A DNA stretch of 37,182 bases from Carex sylvatica (taxonomy: Eukaryota > Streptophyta > Magnoliopsida > Poales > Cyperaceae), in NCBI GenBank assembly GCA_964058845.1, contig CAXKVR010000363.1, forward strand, positions 1-37,182, read 5' to 3'. Under the pieces are notes generated by a model. It searched no databases and was not told the DNA's origin. It worked only from the letters and a program-made list of their open reading frames with translations. Numbering within the stretch: the stretch's first letter is position 1; the number at the start of each line of letters is the position of its first letter. Both the position numbers and the translations under genes were made by a program. Of the stretch, positions 12,484 to 23,740 are shown in pieces.

Positions 12484-13220
12484 ATGACTCAAACCTTCTC
12501 CAAGGTCATCAAGGTCTTTGTTGTTCTTGTCATCACTGCTAACTTAGTGGCCGAAACCATCAGCCTGGCCCTAGAGATAATCCGAGGAGGTGAATCCATT
12601 TGTTCAGTCTTCACTACACTAAATCGACCAACTTGGATCAAGCCCGATGACCCAGAGTTTGGGCAAGTGGACTCCATTCATGGCGAGATAGAGTGCAAGC
12701 ATGTTGAATTCAATTTGAGAATCCACACGGGCTGTAGCCAAGCTCTTGTTGGGGCAAGTCGATCAGGTAAGAGCACAGTCATCTCCCTTATTGAGCGGAT
12801 TCTATGACCCATGTGCTGGCAAAGTAAAGGTAGATGGGAAGGATATATGTCGGTACAACCTTCCTTCCTCACGTGAAAAATCAATCTCGTGCAACAGGAG
12901 ACATTGTTGTTCAGCTCTAGCATATTGGACAATATTTCATATGATAAAGGAGTCACTAAAGAGGATTGAGGCAGCTAAAGCAGTTAACGTGCATGGGTTT
13001 GTCAGTTACCAGATGGGTACAAAACAACGGTTGGGAAGAAAGGTATTCAACTCTCAAAGGGTCAAAAATAGAGGATTGTAATTGCTAGAGTAGTGCTGAA
13101 AGACTTAGTTATACTTCTACTGGATGAGGCAGCAAATGCATTAGATGCAGAGTCGGAATGTGTATTGCAAGAGGCATTAGAGAAACTGATGACAAGGCAT
13201 TGCATAGTTGAATATTGACT
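12484..13220 (+). pseudogene. Captured ABCB (P-glycoprotein/MDR) transporter fragment
   Basis: Encodes part of the second half of a plant ABCB exporter, most like the ABCB1/ABCB19 auxin-transporter group. Seen in order: the last membrane-helix segment (VFVVLVITANLVAET), the linker (EIIRGGESI), and a nucleotide-binding domain with Walker A GASRSGKST near 12750-12776 (usual GASGSGKST). A Q-loop region LVQQE lies near 12886-12900 in another frame, an LSKGQK signature followed by a stop near 13055-13072, and Walker B ILLLDEA near 13108-13128 followed by [14 protein letters not shown]. Breaks: frameshift near 12800, stops near 12967 and 13070, a switch of frame near 13005, and loss of about 15-20 residues before NLRIHTG. 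It stops before the H-loop, next to the right inverted repeat. Captured passenger DNA, not a working transporter. Confidence 0.9.
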
Positions 13221-13224
13221 AATC

Positions 13225-13415
13225 AAATTTATAAAAGGGTATTTTTGTCTTTATTTATTTATTTAAAGATTTAATTATGGTTAACTTCATAAGTATTATG
13301 CAATGGGTAAATAAGAAATACAACAAGAACTTAAAGGAGATATTAAATATAATAAAAAGTAGATGGACAAATAAAAAATTAGAGAACTTTTGAAGGGTAC
13401 ATGAAAAATTAACCC
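13225..13415 (-). repeat. Right terminal inverted repeat of the Pack-MULE, uninterrupted
   Basis: 191 bp; the reverse complement aligns with 11012-11632 minus the MITE. In reverse complement it contains TTTTTATTATATTTAATATC, the unoccupied version of the site where the left repeat carries the 426-bp MITE. It is followed directly by the second AATAATTAA duplication. Confidence 0.88.
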
Positions 13416-13424
13416 AATAATTAA

Positions 13425-14081
13425 GCGAGCCATGCTGGACCAAGCAATACTCAAATTAGGGCTAGTTATTAATTGGCACCTATATCCTCCTATTTTAGTT
13501 TTCATTCAGTAGTTACATCTGGCTCTACTGGTTTAGCTATTTGTATTTGAACTTACAATTAGTCAAATTAAATGATGACAGTAGCTTGCTCTAATTGCAC
13601 GTGAGTCGTTTGATCGCAATCAGACGGTTTACATGAGCTATGGAAGTTTTTTCCTAGAAACTCAAGTTGTAATGTGAACCGTTTGATTCCCATTGAAAGG
13701 TTGAAATGTAACTACGGTACCCCGGCCTCAACCCTCAATTTTGGATAACGACTGTTGGCCCATTAGTTCACTGTCACAAAGAAACAAAGGGCATTTGAGT
13801 GTGAACTTTAAGTGGGTTTTCTTGAAAAAAAAACCCAAGTAGAAATTATAGTGATAACTGATAACTGATAAGTAGAAAAGTCTAAAGCTAATTGAAGTGC
13901 ATTTTAATGGAAAAGAAGAGGCCCATTTGAATGAAGTCCAACAAGAAATTAGTGTTTCCTTGGGGTAACGATTTTAACAGAGTAGTTTTGGCTTCAGGCA
14001 GCGCATGAATCATATGCAGCGCAGTTTTAATTCTATAATTCGTAATGGCATATATTTCAAAACTGTTCTGTGTAAAATAAG
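13425..14081. other. No gene seen
   Basis: About 650 bp between the Pack-MULE and a GC-rich repeat. Short open frames here have no recognisable similarity. A short tandem TGATAACTGATAACTGATAA lies near 13853-13872. Confidence 0.5.
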
Positions 14082-14190
14082 GTTTTAAATAGCGCACTAT
14101 TGCGGCACTATAATGCCGTTATAGTGTTTTTGGACCATAAAAGCTATAACGCTATTGGCGCTATAGCGGCGCCATTTGGGCATGACGCTG
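14082..14190. repeat. GC-rich quasi-palindromic repeat (GCGCTAT type)
   Basis: Much more GC-rich than its surroundings. It opens with AAATAGCGCACTATTGCGGC, closes with GGCGCTATAGCGGCGCCATT, and contains GGCACTATAATGCCG. The two ends are imperfect reverse complements. It looks like the terminal part of an old transposon; the family is not identified. Confidence 0.5.
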
Positions 14191-14239
14191 TTATTTTATC
14201 TATGCATGTGTAAAAAATTATAATGTTTTAACTTTGTTG

Positions 14240-14460
14240 TATTTGTCATCAAGAGCTTGTAAAAATATACTGATATAAATAATTTTTAAATATTTATTTT
14301 TTAACTTATTAATCCACATAAAAAAAAATTTGATAATATTTTTATGAGCACATAGTAAAAATCATATATATTACATCTAATAATTTTATTTGAACGTTTA
14401 TATTTAAAATTTTGAATTTTAATACTTTTAAAATAGAAGCATTTCAACCCTCCTCTTTTG
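14240..14460. repeat. Partial copy related to the MITE at 22926-23330
   Basis: Shares TTGTCATCAAGAGCTTGTAA, TTTTTATGAGCACATAG and a terminal CATTTMAACCCTC with the later element, in the same orientation. Its left arm is missing, so this is a truncated or deleted copy. Confidence 0.65.
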
Positions 14461-14623
14461 GAATTGCTATCAATCAGAGTGAGATGACACAAATTATTGT
14501 TCTTCTCTGTAATTGGGGTCAATTCTTTCGATTTCAAAATTTCGTTTTCTTCTGTCTTCTACAAGACACTAAAATTTATCAGTGGCGTCTATGAAAAAAA
14601 AATGTAAATAAAATGAAGTATAG

Positions 14624-14670
14624 AAAAAAAAAAAAAAAAAAAAAAAGAGAGAGAGAGAGAGAGAAAGAAA
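14624..14670 (+). repeat. Poly-A run followed by GA microsatellite
   Basis: About 23 A residues run directly into a (GA)n tract. It could be the tail of a retroposed sequence, but no recognisable body or target duplication was found. Confidence 0.8.
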
Positions 14671-14801
14671 AGGCAAATCCACTAACACCATAAAAAAATA
14701 AGAGAGTGTTAAAAGGAGGAATAGCCTCCAATGAGAGTTCATAGTACGTAATAATCCTAGTGTGAACTATTACAAAATAATACAGAGTTTACGGTCATAG
14801 T

Positions 14802-14802
<1 letters not shown>

Positions 14803-14835
<33 letters not shown>
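14803..14835 (+). repeat. 33-nt uninterrupted poly-C tract
   Basis: C occupies every position from 14803 to 14835, flanked by AT-rich DNA. The complementary strand is 33 consecutive G, which can form quadruplexes. Homopolymers this long are unstable and prone to sequencing error, so the exact length is uncertain. Confidence 0.9.
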
Positions 14836-14837
<2 letters not shown>

Positions 14838-16320
14838 AATAAATTAATGATTCCGTACATTAAACAAAATATTACTACGACAGAAATAATCAAATAAACT
14901 AAAAAGATATAAGTAGGATTCCTGGAACACCGAGCTGTCAAAGGAAACAGAGAAAGCAAAAAAGATCAACATTTAAGATTACTTATCATTTTGGATCCAA
15001 GTTTAACAAATAAAAAGAGAAATTAATCTCATAATGGCCCCACAAAAAGAACCTGTCGGTGATCTTCACATAGAAGTAACCAATTAGAAGTGACTTAAAA
15101 AGATTAAAATACGAACCGACCTCGATCATTAAAGTTCACATTCACTCAAAAGGTAAATTCTTTATTCTTTGATTAGCTGCAGGCTCAATGGCTCATTAAA
15201 AGAGTGTCAGAATCCCTTCAGAATGATTGTATATCTATTTGTGTAGCGGGTCATCCTGTAAATTGAATTGATCCACTACATGATTCAATATTCAGTTAAC
15301 ATTTCATAGCTTTGACGGTCAATTATTTTTCAGATCTACAGATTGAATATTATAGTAATAGGAGCTACCTAAACAATTTGAATATTTGATATTGTAATTA
15401 GCAGATTGGACTGGTTACATCCATTTCTGTAGTGAGAATATCATCTTTTTGTGTGCACTAAGTGAGTAGTGCTACTTATAACCATACTAACAAAATTTGC
15501 AAATAATTTGGATTTGAGTTGTTGGCGATTCAATCCGCGTATTATTTGAATTTTTTTTAACTTTTCTGAATTATTCGCGAATTTTATAAATTTTTTTGCA
15601 ATTATTCTTGCTCTCTTGTGATTTTTTTTTTTTTAATCTCAATATATAATTTCGAATTATTTCTGAATTGTTTTTAAATCATTAAATTGTCACTATAATT
15701 ACATCATATTGTGTTTAATTTCTATTGTGTGACTGTGTGACTCTTTTTTAAGCATAATATATAGTTGTTTAAGATTCCAATCCTATACATGAACCTAGAA
15801 GCATCTATATGAATGTAGATTTGGTTGCAGATTGCAATAGTTTGAGTGAAGCAATAAGCATCAAAGTTTCTATGAAATTGTCCACCAAACAAACTAGTCA
15901 ATGTTGTAGGTATATAATTTCACAACAGCTGGTTGGTTTTAAGTGCTCCTAGACAAAACTATATATTTCTCTTATCTTATCTTGGCAAAGAAATCAGAAC
16001 CGCTGCTGATTGAATCAATCATGCAATCTCATATGCTATATAATAACTTCTTAGTCAAGAACTAACCACGTAATTAGTGCATCAAATTTTAAAACTTACT
16101 CTGTTTTACTCCAAATCATGATAAGATTTATTTAAAGAACAGTTTTATCTTTCCCTCTTAATTTAAAAAGAGATATCTTTTATACCTTACTTATATCTCC
16201 CCCATTTTTTACACAATAATCAATTTGACCCTAATTTTACATACCATGGTTGAAGGGCCTTAATACAATTAATGTTTTTTCTTTTCTGATGGATATTATA
16301 TTGATGCAACTAATAGCGCT
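14836..16320. other. About 1.5 kb without recognisable genes
   Basis: AT-rich sequence with T runs near 15548-15630. No frame longer than about 60 codons, RNA gene or clear inverted repeat was recognised. Confidence 0.5.
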
Positions 16321-16795
16321 GCAGTGTGTCAATGTCGCTTTTTTTTATCTGTTTATCCGACTCGTATCATAACCGAAAACACTGGTAAAGATAAGATTTT
16401 TTTTCCGTTAGTTTATCAGACACATATAAGAGTAACAATTTTTTCTATTATCTTACATGTTTTCGCATAAGATAATTTTAAAAGTAAAATTATATATATA
16501 AATATATATTTGTTATATATTTGTATGAAGATGATACATAATACAATAAAGTTTTATATTTTATCAAATTTTCATAATACAAATTAGTTGTATTCATTAT
16601 AATTTTATTCTTATTTTGAAAAATATTTTATTGAAAACACAAATCGAAATATCAATGACACTTTTTTATTTGTTTATCCGATCCGTACCGTATTAAAAAA
16701 GACGGATAAGAATAAAGATATTTTTTTCGTTATCGTAACGGGTACGGGTATGAAAATATCTCCACCCGAACCGTATCGTACCGTTGACACCCCTA
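16321..16795. mobile_element. hAT-like nonautonomous element remnant
   Basis: The right end in reverse complement reads TAGGGGTGTCAACGGTACGA, a terminus typical of plant hAT elements. The left end is degenerate (CAGTGTGTCAATGTCGC). A roughly 90-bp segment after the left end (TATCTGTTTATCCGACTCGT) recurs in direct orientation near 16660 (TATTTGTTTATCCGATCCGT). No clear 8-bp target duplication was found, so the left border is approximate. Confidence 0.5.
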
Positions 16796-17947
16796 GCCCA
16801 AGGGCTTTTCATTAAAAAAAAAACTAATAATCCTGCACACGGGTTTCAATGCAAATGTCATTAAATATTAATAATACAGTTACCATGTCTTAATTATAAT
16901 TAAAGTGCCTCTATAGTTTGGATTGATAAGTTAGTTGATCACATCAAATATTAGTATATCATTAAGGCTAGCAGCTAGTGTCTCGTAACCACATAACCAC
17001 ATAAAGTTGTTTCCTCTCCAATTCCTACTTAATGGAGAGGTCGTTGTGTTAGTTCTAGACAAAGATTGTTTCAGATTGTGCAATTAATATCAAAATACAA
17101 CCATGTGTCTTCTTAAATTAATGGAGTATATGATAAATTTGAACAAATTTATCAGAAACTAACCCACTTCATAATTTATTCAATTCATATGATACAAATT
17201 GTCAACTGACATTTATATATTTAAAGAGTAAGGGACATCTCCAGTATTAATTCAAAATTGAGAGCTTACGAATGTTATAAACTTTTAATTAGTAGGGATC
17301 TATGCATGCTCATTTAGTTGGGTCCTTGATTTATAGTTATGATTGCAACATCCTTCAACTTTTGGTAGCTTTTGTTGAGTTTGTTTATTGACTCTTTAAA
17401 TGTCACAAGATTCTTGTTAATGATTTGGATTTGATTAATCAAGACCATTAAAAGTTAATTAGTTTTCCAAATTTCAACATACAATAAGTTCTAGACCAAC
17501 CAGTGATGAGATGCCTCTCCTTAAGCTAAATGAAAAAAAATTCCAAACTAAATTTAGTGGAATGCAATGACCATTTTAATAAGTTAATTACTTTAAGTAA
17601 AAAAAAAAGAGGGTCTTAACTAAATTTAGTCCAATATGGTTGGAAGTTTATTCTTTGCAAATGTAATTACTAGATGAACCTTTAATGCACATTTTTTTTT
17701 AATTCGGTAAAGTTAAAATGAAAAAAAGTAGGGTCAGATTTTTAAATATCTTTTTAGCATGTGATGTGGTTCAAGTTCTCAAATTATCATTTCCAGTGCT
17801 GAAATTAAGTATCGATTTTACGCCTCTAGAATAATATATTAACTATCATATTAGACACTTGAAATAACTTTTAGACATGGAAAGTTGGTACAATGGTTTC
17901 AAACTCTGGTTTTAATTTGCAAGATAATGTCATAACTTAGATTAAGC

Positions 17948-18248
17948 TTTTTAAACTCTCATTTTTCAAATTATGAACACAATTATTATGTGAAAGAGAA
18001 GCTTCTAACTAATCTAAGCAGCTGGACTTATTTTGTTGTGTAGGGAGGAGCTTGTTTGCCAAAGTGTCACGTCGCATCTCTGTTAACTTATATTATTAGT
18101 TTTGGGGCCTATTGATATAATTGAAAAAAAAAAATCCTCTTATAAATTGTAAATCATGCAACAATCTTTTTAAATTCTCATTTTTTAAATTATGAAATAG
18201 AAAAAAGTTGTGTCACACAATTATTATGTGAAAGAGAAGCTTCTAAGT
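17948..18248 (+). repeat. Direct repeat, two copies about 235 bp apart
   Basis: Copy 1 (about 17948-18010) and copy 2 (about 18168-18248) share a TTTTTAAAYTCTCATTTTT block and CACAATTATTATGTGAAAGA followed by GAAGCTTCTAA. Copy 2 has a short extra segment in the middle. Origin unknown. Confidence 0.7.
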
Positions 18249-19240
18249 TTTTCAATTGTTTATTCTGACGTGACTAATACTATTTCAATTGCTGAATTGT
18301 ATGTCAATTTCTTAAAAAATAAATTTACTTATAAAGCAAATGTTTCTTATTGACAGCGTGGCAAATTTATTGGCTCAGATTCTTCATTTCCACCGAATAG
18401 CACTTTCTCTCTTCTAAAAGACAATTGCTAGGATGAAGGGGTTAAAAAGTTAAAATTAACTTTAATTGCTACTGTCTAGTTGACAACAATTACTATTGTT
18501 TAATAAATTACTGGATTGAAGATGCTTTTAGGGTCAAGCTAGTTTTGCGTATTCTCCGCTTGACGGTACACATACCAATGTCCATTTACTCAGCTATATA
18601 TTATGCAAATCATAGATATATATTAATTCATTGCTGATTTTATTTTGAATAAAGCATTGTTCCCACTTTCATGAAATTCGTAACATATAAACTATTTATT
18701 AGTAGGTAGCCAGAAGTTTAGGAATCTACGGTCATATCAGTAACATATAGAAAAAAAAAATTGGACCTAGTTTTATAATAGATCTTGATTCATATTAAAT
18801 CTTGCCTACCTCAGAAATTTAATTTGCTCATCTCTATTTCAGATTAAATCTCAGCTCAAATTAATTGATCTTTATCATGCTGAGGCATTTTTGGCTGAAG
18901 TTTTTATTATTATTATTAATTTTTCCAAATTGTTACTATTATTCAACAAAATCTTGTTTTGTTTGTTGCACGTTATTTTATTTTGTCCAAAGTGTTTCTA
19001 CTTCACCTCTGACAAATTCTTAAGTAATTTGTTAGAAATTTTGTACTAAACCAGTAAATCCCACATATTGATTAAGTCTTAATTGTAGTTGACACTCAAT
19101 TGACATAATTTTAGTTAATTTGCATAAGATTTACATGATAGATATTATCATTATTATTTTGTATTTCCCTATTGATTTTGATTATGATCAATTAGTATGG
19201 TTCATTCATATTTATTTTTTATTTGTGCTATTCTAAACTT

Positions 19241-19277
19241 CAAGTTTTCATTATTAAGAAATAATAATGAAAACTTG
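19241..19277. repeat. Perfect 16-bp stem hairpin
   Basis: CAAGTTTTCATTATTA at 19241-19256 is the exact reverse complement of 19262-19277, with a 5-nt loop AGAAA. It is too short for a typical plant microRNA precursor. No T run characteristic of a Pol III end follows it. Function unknown. Confidence 0.8.
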
Positions 19278-20674
19278 TGTTATGATATTGGATTAATTAT
19301 GTGTTCTGAATAACAAAAATACAAGTGGTATTCTTATATACATTACATAAATATGTGTTAGGATTAATTATGTGTCTCATTTCCAATTACAAATGAATTT
19401 TTAGAGGATATTTATGCATGAGAGGTAGGGGCAGTCTATTCATGGTGTTGATCAAATCATAAAAATTATTATTTCTTATGAAGTTATAACTGTTTTATTA
19501 GGTCAAAAGAATGAGTAAAAATAATTATAGAAATCAAATATAAAATAAAAATCATTGTGGTAATTATTTCAATTAAATTTGGATTTTAACGATTTTCTTT
19601 TAAAAAAACAAAAAAGAACGAGGTTCCACAAGAAAATTTGTTCCCAAGTAGAAGAAAAGAAAAGAAGAGAAAAAGAGAAATTTTAAAAGGGTAATTAATT
19701 AATTAATTCTTCCCAAGTAGAAGAAGTGGGCAAATTTCAATTGGAAGAGTTGTTGCATTCGAGTCTTTTGAAAATAGAAGGATATAACGTTAATAAAAGA
19801 TGAAAAAGATTAATTAATTGTAAATTTATCAATCATAAACGACAGCATTGACCAAAACAGAGTCACCTACTTATTCTCTCTGATTTGTATTCTAAAAATA
19901 TTAACAAGTTAGTTATATTTTCATGAATTGCGTATTAATATAAGTATTTATCATTTTTTTAATTTCTTTTCTGACACTTTTATACTAATGTTAAAATATT
20001 TTTAAGAAAAGTACAAAACACATCTAAAAGTGGAAGTAAAAGTGTGTGGTTAATTATATGACTCTAAAAAATAAATATCAAGATAGTTTTTAATATTTCT
20101 CAAATTAATATAAATAAAGTTCAAAAAAAAAAATAGTTTACAAATTACAATTGTGTTATGGTATTGGATACACATTAATTTGTTTTTATTAACTTTCATA
20201 CTATATAAGCATTCATTCTTCGAAGTATATCAAGATTCGTGAATTTAAGATTATTAAAATATTTAAAACAATTCGATTACTTATAAAATATGCATTAAGT
20301 TTCATAATTTTCTATAGCTAGTTAAATTATATGCATTGCATAAATCGTTCCTACGATATTAGATTTGAAATTTGAATCCTCTCCAAAATTATAAGCTAGA
20401 AAGTAACTTAAGAAGAAATACAATAGTGTACAAACACTTAAAAAAGTTCAAATGTAGTTTATAGCACATATTTATTCATGAATTCCTTTTTTAAGAAGAA
20501 AAAAAAAAAAAACATGCGTTCCTTTGAAGTACGACAACTTCTATGCATAATTTATTTTGATTTTGCTTAATCCAGAAAGATGCCAGAATATAGGGGGCTA
20601 AATATTAATGTCCAAGTGTTACCAATTTTTGTAACCAAATAATCTTTTGTAACTTGATCTGTTTCTACTTCCTA

Positions 20675-20808
20675 GCATCTGACTCCGCTGTTATCTAAAT
20701 AGTAAAGTAGGACCATGCTATTTAAAATCTAACCGTTGAATTTTTTCATGCACGAATCTCAACACAGATGAACAATTAAGTTTAAAATAGCAGACGGAGT
20801 TGGTTCCA
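20675..20808. mobile_element. 134-bp hAT-type MITE
   Basis: Flanked by the perfect 8-bp direct repeat ACTTCCTA (20667-20674 and 20809-20816), the hAT duplication length. The ends are inverted: the left has CTGACTCCGCTGTTAT and the right in reverse complement has CCAACTCCGTCTGCTAT. Noncoding; the small size fits a MITE. Confidence 0.65.
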
Positions 20809-22925
20809 ACTTCCTATCAGTTGATTTGCCTGACCAACCTACTTCAATAATCTTCATTGTTTGTATTTGATCGGTTTAATTATTTGAGTAAAGTTTTAGA
20901 TTTCTTACACCTATAGAAACCACACCAGCTTTAGGCAACATCAGGGCTACCTCTAAAATGGTTGTTAGTGATACCAAAACCAGATAGCAACAAAAGGAGT
21001 TTCTGTATTTCATTTTCTCTATTTAGTTATTTTGATGAAAAAACCGTCTGTGAAAGAATGTATTAATTATTTTATCCATTTAGGTAGTTATTTTCAATTT
21101 CTTTTATTTTGAACCAAAGCAACCTTATAAGGCTGGCTGGATGTATCTTTCTGGTATTAGATACAGACTTTAAAAAAAAAAAAAATGTTTCTCTCTTTTG
21201 ATTGTGCTTACAAAAGCAGTTATTCTCGCTACTCGCTGCGTCAGTTGGTATAAGTTAATACTCTCATGAAGAAATTAGATGTGGCATTGACGTCTACAGA
21301 TATTCGTTTGCCAAAAAATATGAAAATAATTTGCTTATTGTTGATATTTATAAATATGTCCATTAAGTCATAACGGACTGAACCGTAAGTTTAGTACAGT
21401 GCCACGAATTATTGTCTCTCTTTGAAAAAACACACGTTCAATTCTTCTAAATAATATATAAAATATACTTAGTGTACTGGAATTCTTTAAATAAAAAAAG
21501 TCATAACGGAAAGTGAAAATTACGGTAAAAAATATATTGACAAATTTCATTATGGTAAAAAAAAATTGACAGATATTTGTAAAACAGCAGAGGAAGAAAT
21601 GATATATGTTAAATTAAACATCATATACCGGCAGAACGGTGATCACTTTTTGAACTGGGGCACCCGCAATTCGTAAATTAATTATATTGAAAGTTTTGAG
21701 GGTGTACAGGCAAAATAACAGTGATCTTATTTATTTTTATTTAGGCGCATAGAAGTGACAACTTATTTGAACCGCACAAATGCCACTGAGAGAGATCTTG
21801 AGAGAAGAAGCCGGCGAAATTGACTCTCGCATGCAAAAAAAATCCTCATCGAACCAAAACCCTGCAATAGTAATGTGTGTTAATCATGTAATGATTTAAT
21901 TGAAGAGTAATAATACACAGCTAGTATGACCCGCCACATAAGTATTCACATAGAAAGAGCGATGCAAAGGACTTCAAAACGTAAAAGACTTGAATTACGG
22001 GTCAACCACTATTTCTACTGTCTGTTTCTTCTGTGCCGCTTGACGCTTGGTCATCTGAGTGGCTGATATTTGTAACAATAGTAGACATGCCAATATATTT
22101 ATACTACTTCATACTCAATTTTAAAATTTCAGGAATAGACAATTGCCTACTTGTCATCGATTAAGAAGAAAACTTTCAATAATATCACCAGTAATAAAAA
22201 TTATAAAATGTAAATATAATACAAACCACAAAATATTGTGCTTAATATATTTACCTTCTCCGAAATCTCTATGGAAAATTTGTTCATCCACTAAAAATAA
22301 ACACCTCAATATACCAAAAATCATGCTATTGAAATTGTATAAATGCGAATGCATGAAAACAAACATGCAGTATTGCCACAGGAGATCTGACCCCAGTCTA
22401 TGCGCAGTCTCTATCTCGTCACCGTCCGGTCGTTAGCGCAGCGCCTTATGCTTCAACAAATTGGGAATGGGATGTACTCCTTGAAACAGAGAAAAAAAAA
22501 AAAAAATGCCACTTGGCATCTTTATTGAAATATCTGGATTCAAACAAAGTTTATACTTAATAAATGAAACATTTTTCTATGCCCTTGTATTTATCTTATT
22601 TGCAAAACAAAAGACACCTCCTGCTTTCACTGTTTCACACCAAAATTACCGTCGTACTTATTTTTCGAATAATAAAATTTGTTGTACTGTTGAGGAGCTT
22701 TAGCAAATAACAAGAACAGATGATAAATAGTTGGCAAACACATGCAACATAAGTGATTCCACTGTATATTCTGACAGAATATTTTATTTTCTTATTAATA
22801 GCTAGCTAGCTGATTCCTAAATTTACTGTTCTGCTGTTAATTAGTGGCCTTAGAAGTGAACATAAGTTGTTTCAAAAATAAAAAAATGAAATATAATGGA
22901 CTATGGACTGCTTTATTGATAAATA

Positions 22926-23330
22926 GGGAGAGTTCAAATGTCTTCATCGTGTCTTTATTTTTAAAAACTTTAATAATTTAAAATGTAAAACTTAAAAGTC
23001 AAAATAAAACCGTTGAATATGATCTACGTCATTTTATTTATACACGGAATTAAAAAATATAACATTTCAATTTTATTTTAATTGTCATCAAGAGCTTGTA
23101 AAAAATGCATTAATGTGGATGATTTATAGACGTTGATTTTTAAACTTATTGATTCACATAAAAATAAAATTTGAAATGTGATAATTTTTTATGAGCACAT
23201 AGAGAAAATAACATAGATCATATCTAACAGTTTTATTTTGATTTTTAAATTTTAAATTTTAAGTTATTAAAATTTTTAAAAATAAAAATATAATGGAGAC
23301 ACAAAAAGATGGAGACATTTAAACCCTCTC
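22926..23330. mobile_element. Foldback MITE upstream of the SGP gene
   Basis: About 405 bp with inverted arms of around 150 bp. The left arm starts GGGAGAGTTCAAATGTC and the right arm in reverse complement starts GAGAGGGTTTAAATGTC. Inner landmarks include AGTCAAAATAAAACCGTT and its inverted counterpart. A 7-bp direct repeat TTGATAA occurs at 22916-22922 and 23331-23337; the left copy is separated from the arm by 3 nt. It ends about 410 bp before the SGP start codon, so it may lie within the promoter. Confidence 0.75.
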
Positions 23331-23606
23331 TTGATAAGTTTCACTTGTACAATTAAGTTATTGGATAAAATAGTATTGTGTGTTTTCTTGACGGAGTAAA
23401 ACGGCGTAATTTCCTGCTCTCCTTTCTTGACGAAATAGTATATCTCGGACTTGGAGGGGCCTGTCTTCAATTTCTTAGAAAAGAAACAGAAAGTATACCA
23501 GCAAAAATTAAGTAAATACGATTTGAGCGCAGCATGCACTAATCATATTATAGTTGAGAAATAGGTCCAGTGTTCCAAACTAATTTGTTCACCTCTCTCG
23601 TTCTCT

Positions 23607-23640
<34 letters not shown>

Positions 23641-23740
23641 GCAATAGTTTCTCTAAACCCCATATGGGAGAAGCATGCAATAAGTTGAACATCTCCTCTC
23701 TGCACTCAATTAGATCAGTACTACTAAACCAAGAATCAAG
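23331..23740 (+). promoter_or_regulatory. Upstream region and 5' UTR of the SGP GTPase gene
   Basis: About 400 bp between the MITE and the ATG at 23741. It contains the CT-rich tract at 23591-23639, a common feature of plant core promoters and 5' leaders. No convincing TATA box was identified, so the transcription start is unknown. Confidence 0.4.
23591..23639 (+). repeat. CT microsatellite in the SGP leader region
   Basis: A mainly (CT)n tract ending about 100 nt upstream of the start codon. Pyrimidine-rich leaders of this kind are frequent in plant genes and may affect transcription. Confidence 0.9.

Larger units (their letters stand above)
11012..13415. mobile_element. Pack-MULE (Mutator-like element with captured ABCB fragment)
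   Basis: A 2404-bp element flanked by a perfect 9-bp direct repeat AATAATTAA (11003-11011 and 13416-13424), the duplication length typical of Mutator-like transposons. Its ends are inverted repeats: left starts GGAATAATTTCTCATGTA, right in reverse complement starts GGGTTAATTTTTCATGTA. Each repeat is 191 bp once a MITE is subtracted from the left one. No transposase frame is present. The interior carries a broken ABC-transporter fragment ending within about 5-10 bp of the right inverted repeat, plus a second nested MITE. Gene-fragment capture between MULE inverted repeats defines a Pack-MULE. Confidence 0.88.
16796..22922. other. About 6 kb gene-poor AT-rich region
   Basis: No protein-coding similarity or RNA gene recognised. 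It contains the direct repeat at 17948-18248, the hairpin at 19241-19277 and the small MITE at 20675-20808, listed separately. It also has a (TTAA)n tract near 19691-19710 and many A/T runs. Small open frames (for example 22143-22436 and 22506-22703) have AT-driven composition and no recognised similarity. Confidence 0.5.

Noticed and set aside
14624..14670. Poly-A tail of a retroposed gene or SINE
   Set aside because: The A run continues into a GA microsatellite, and no body with promoter boxes or flanking duplication was found.
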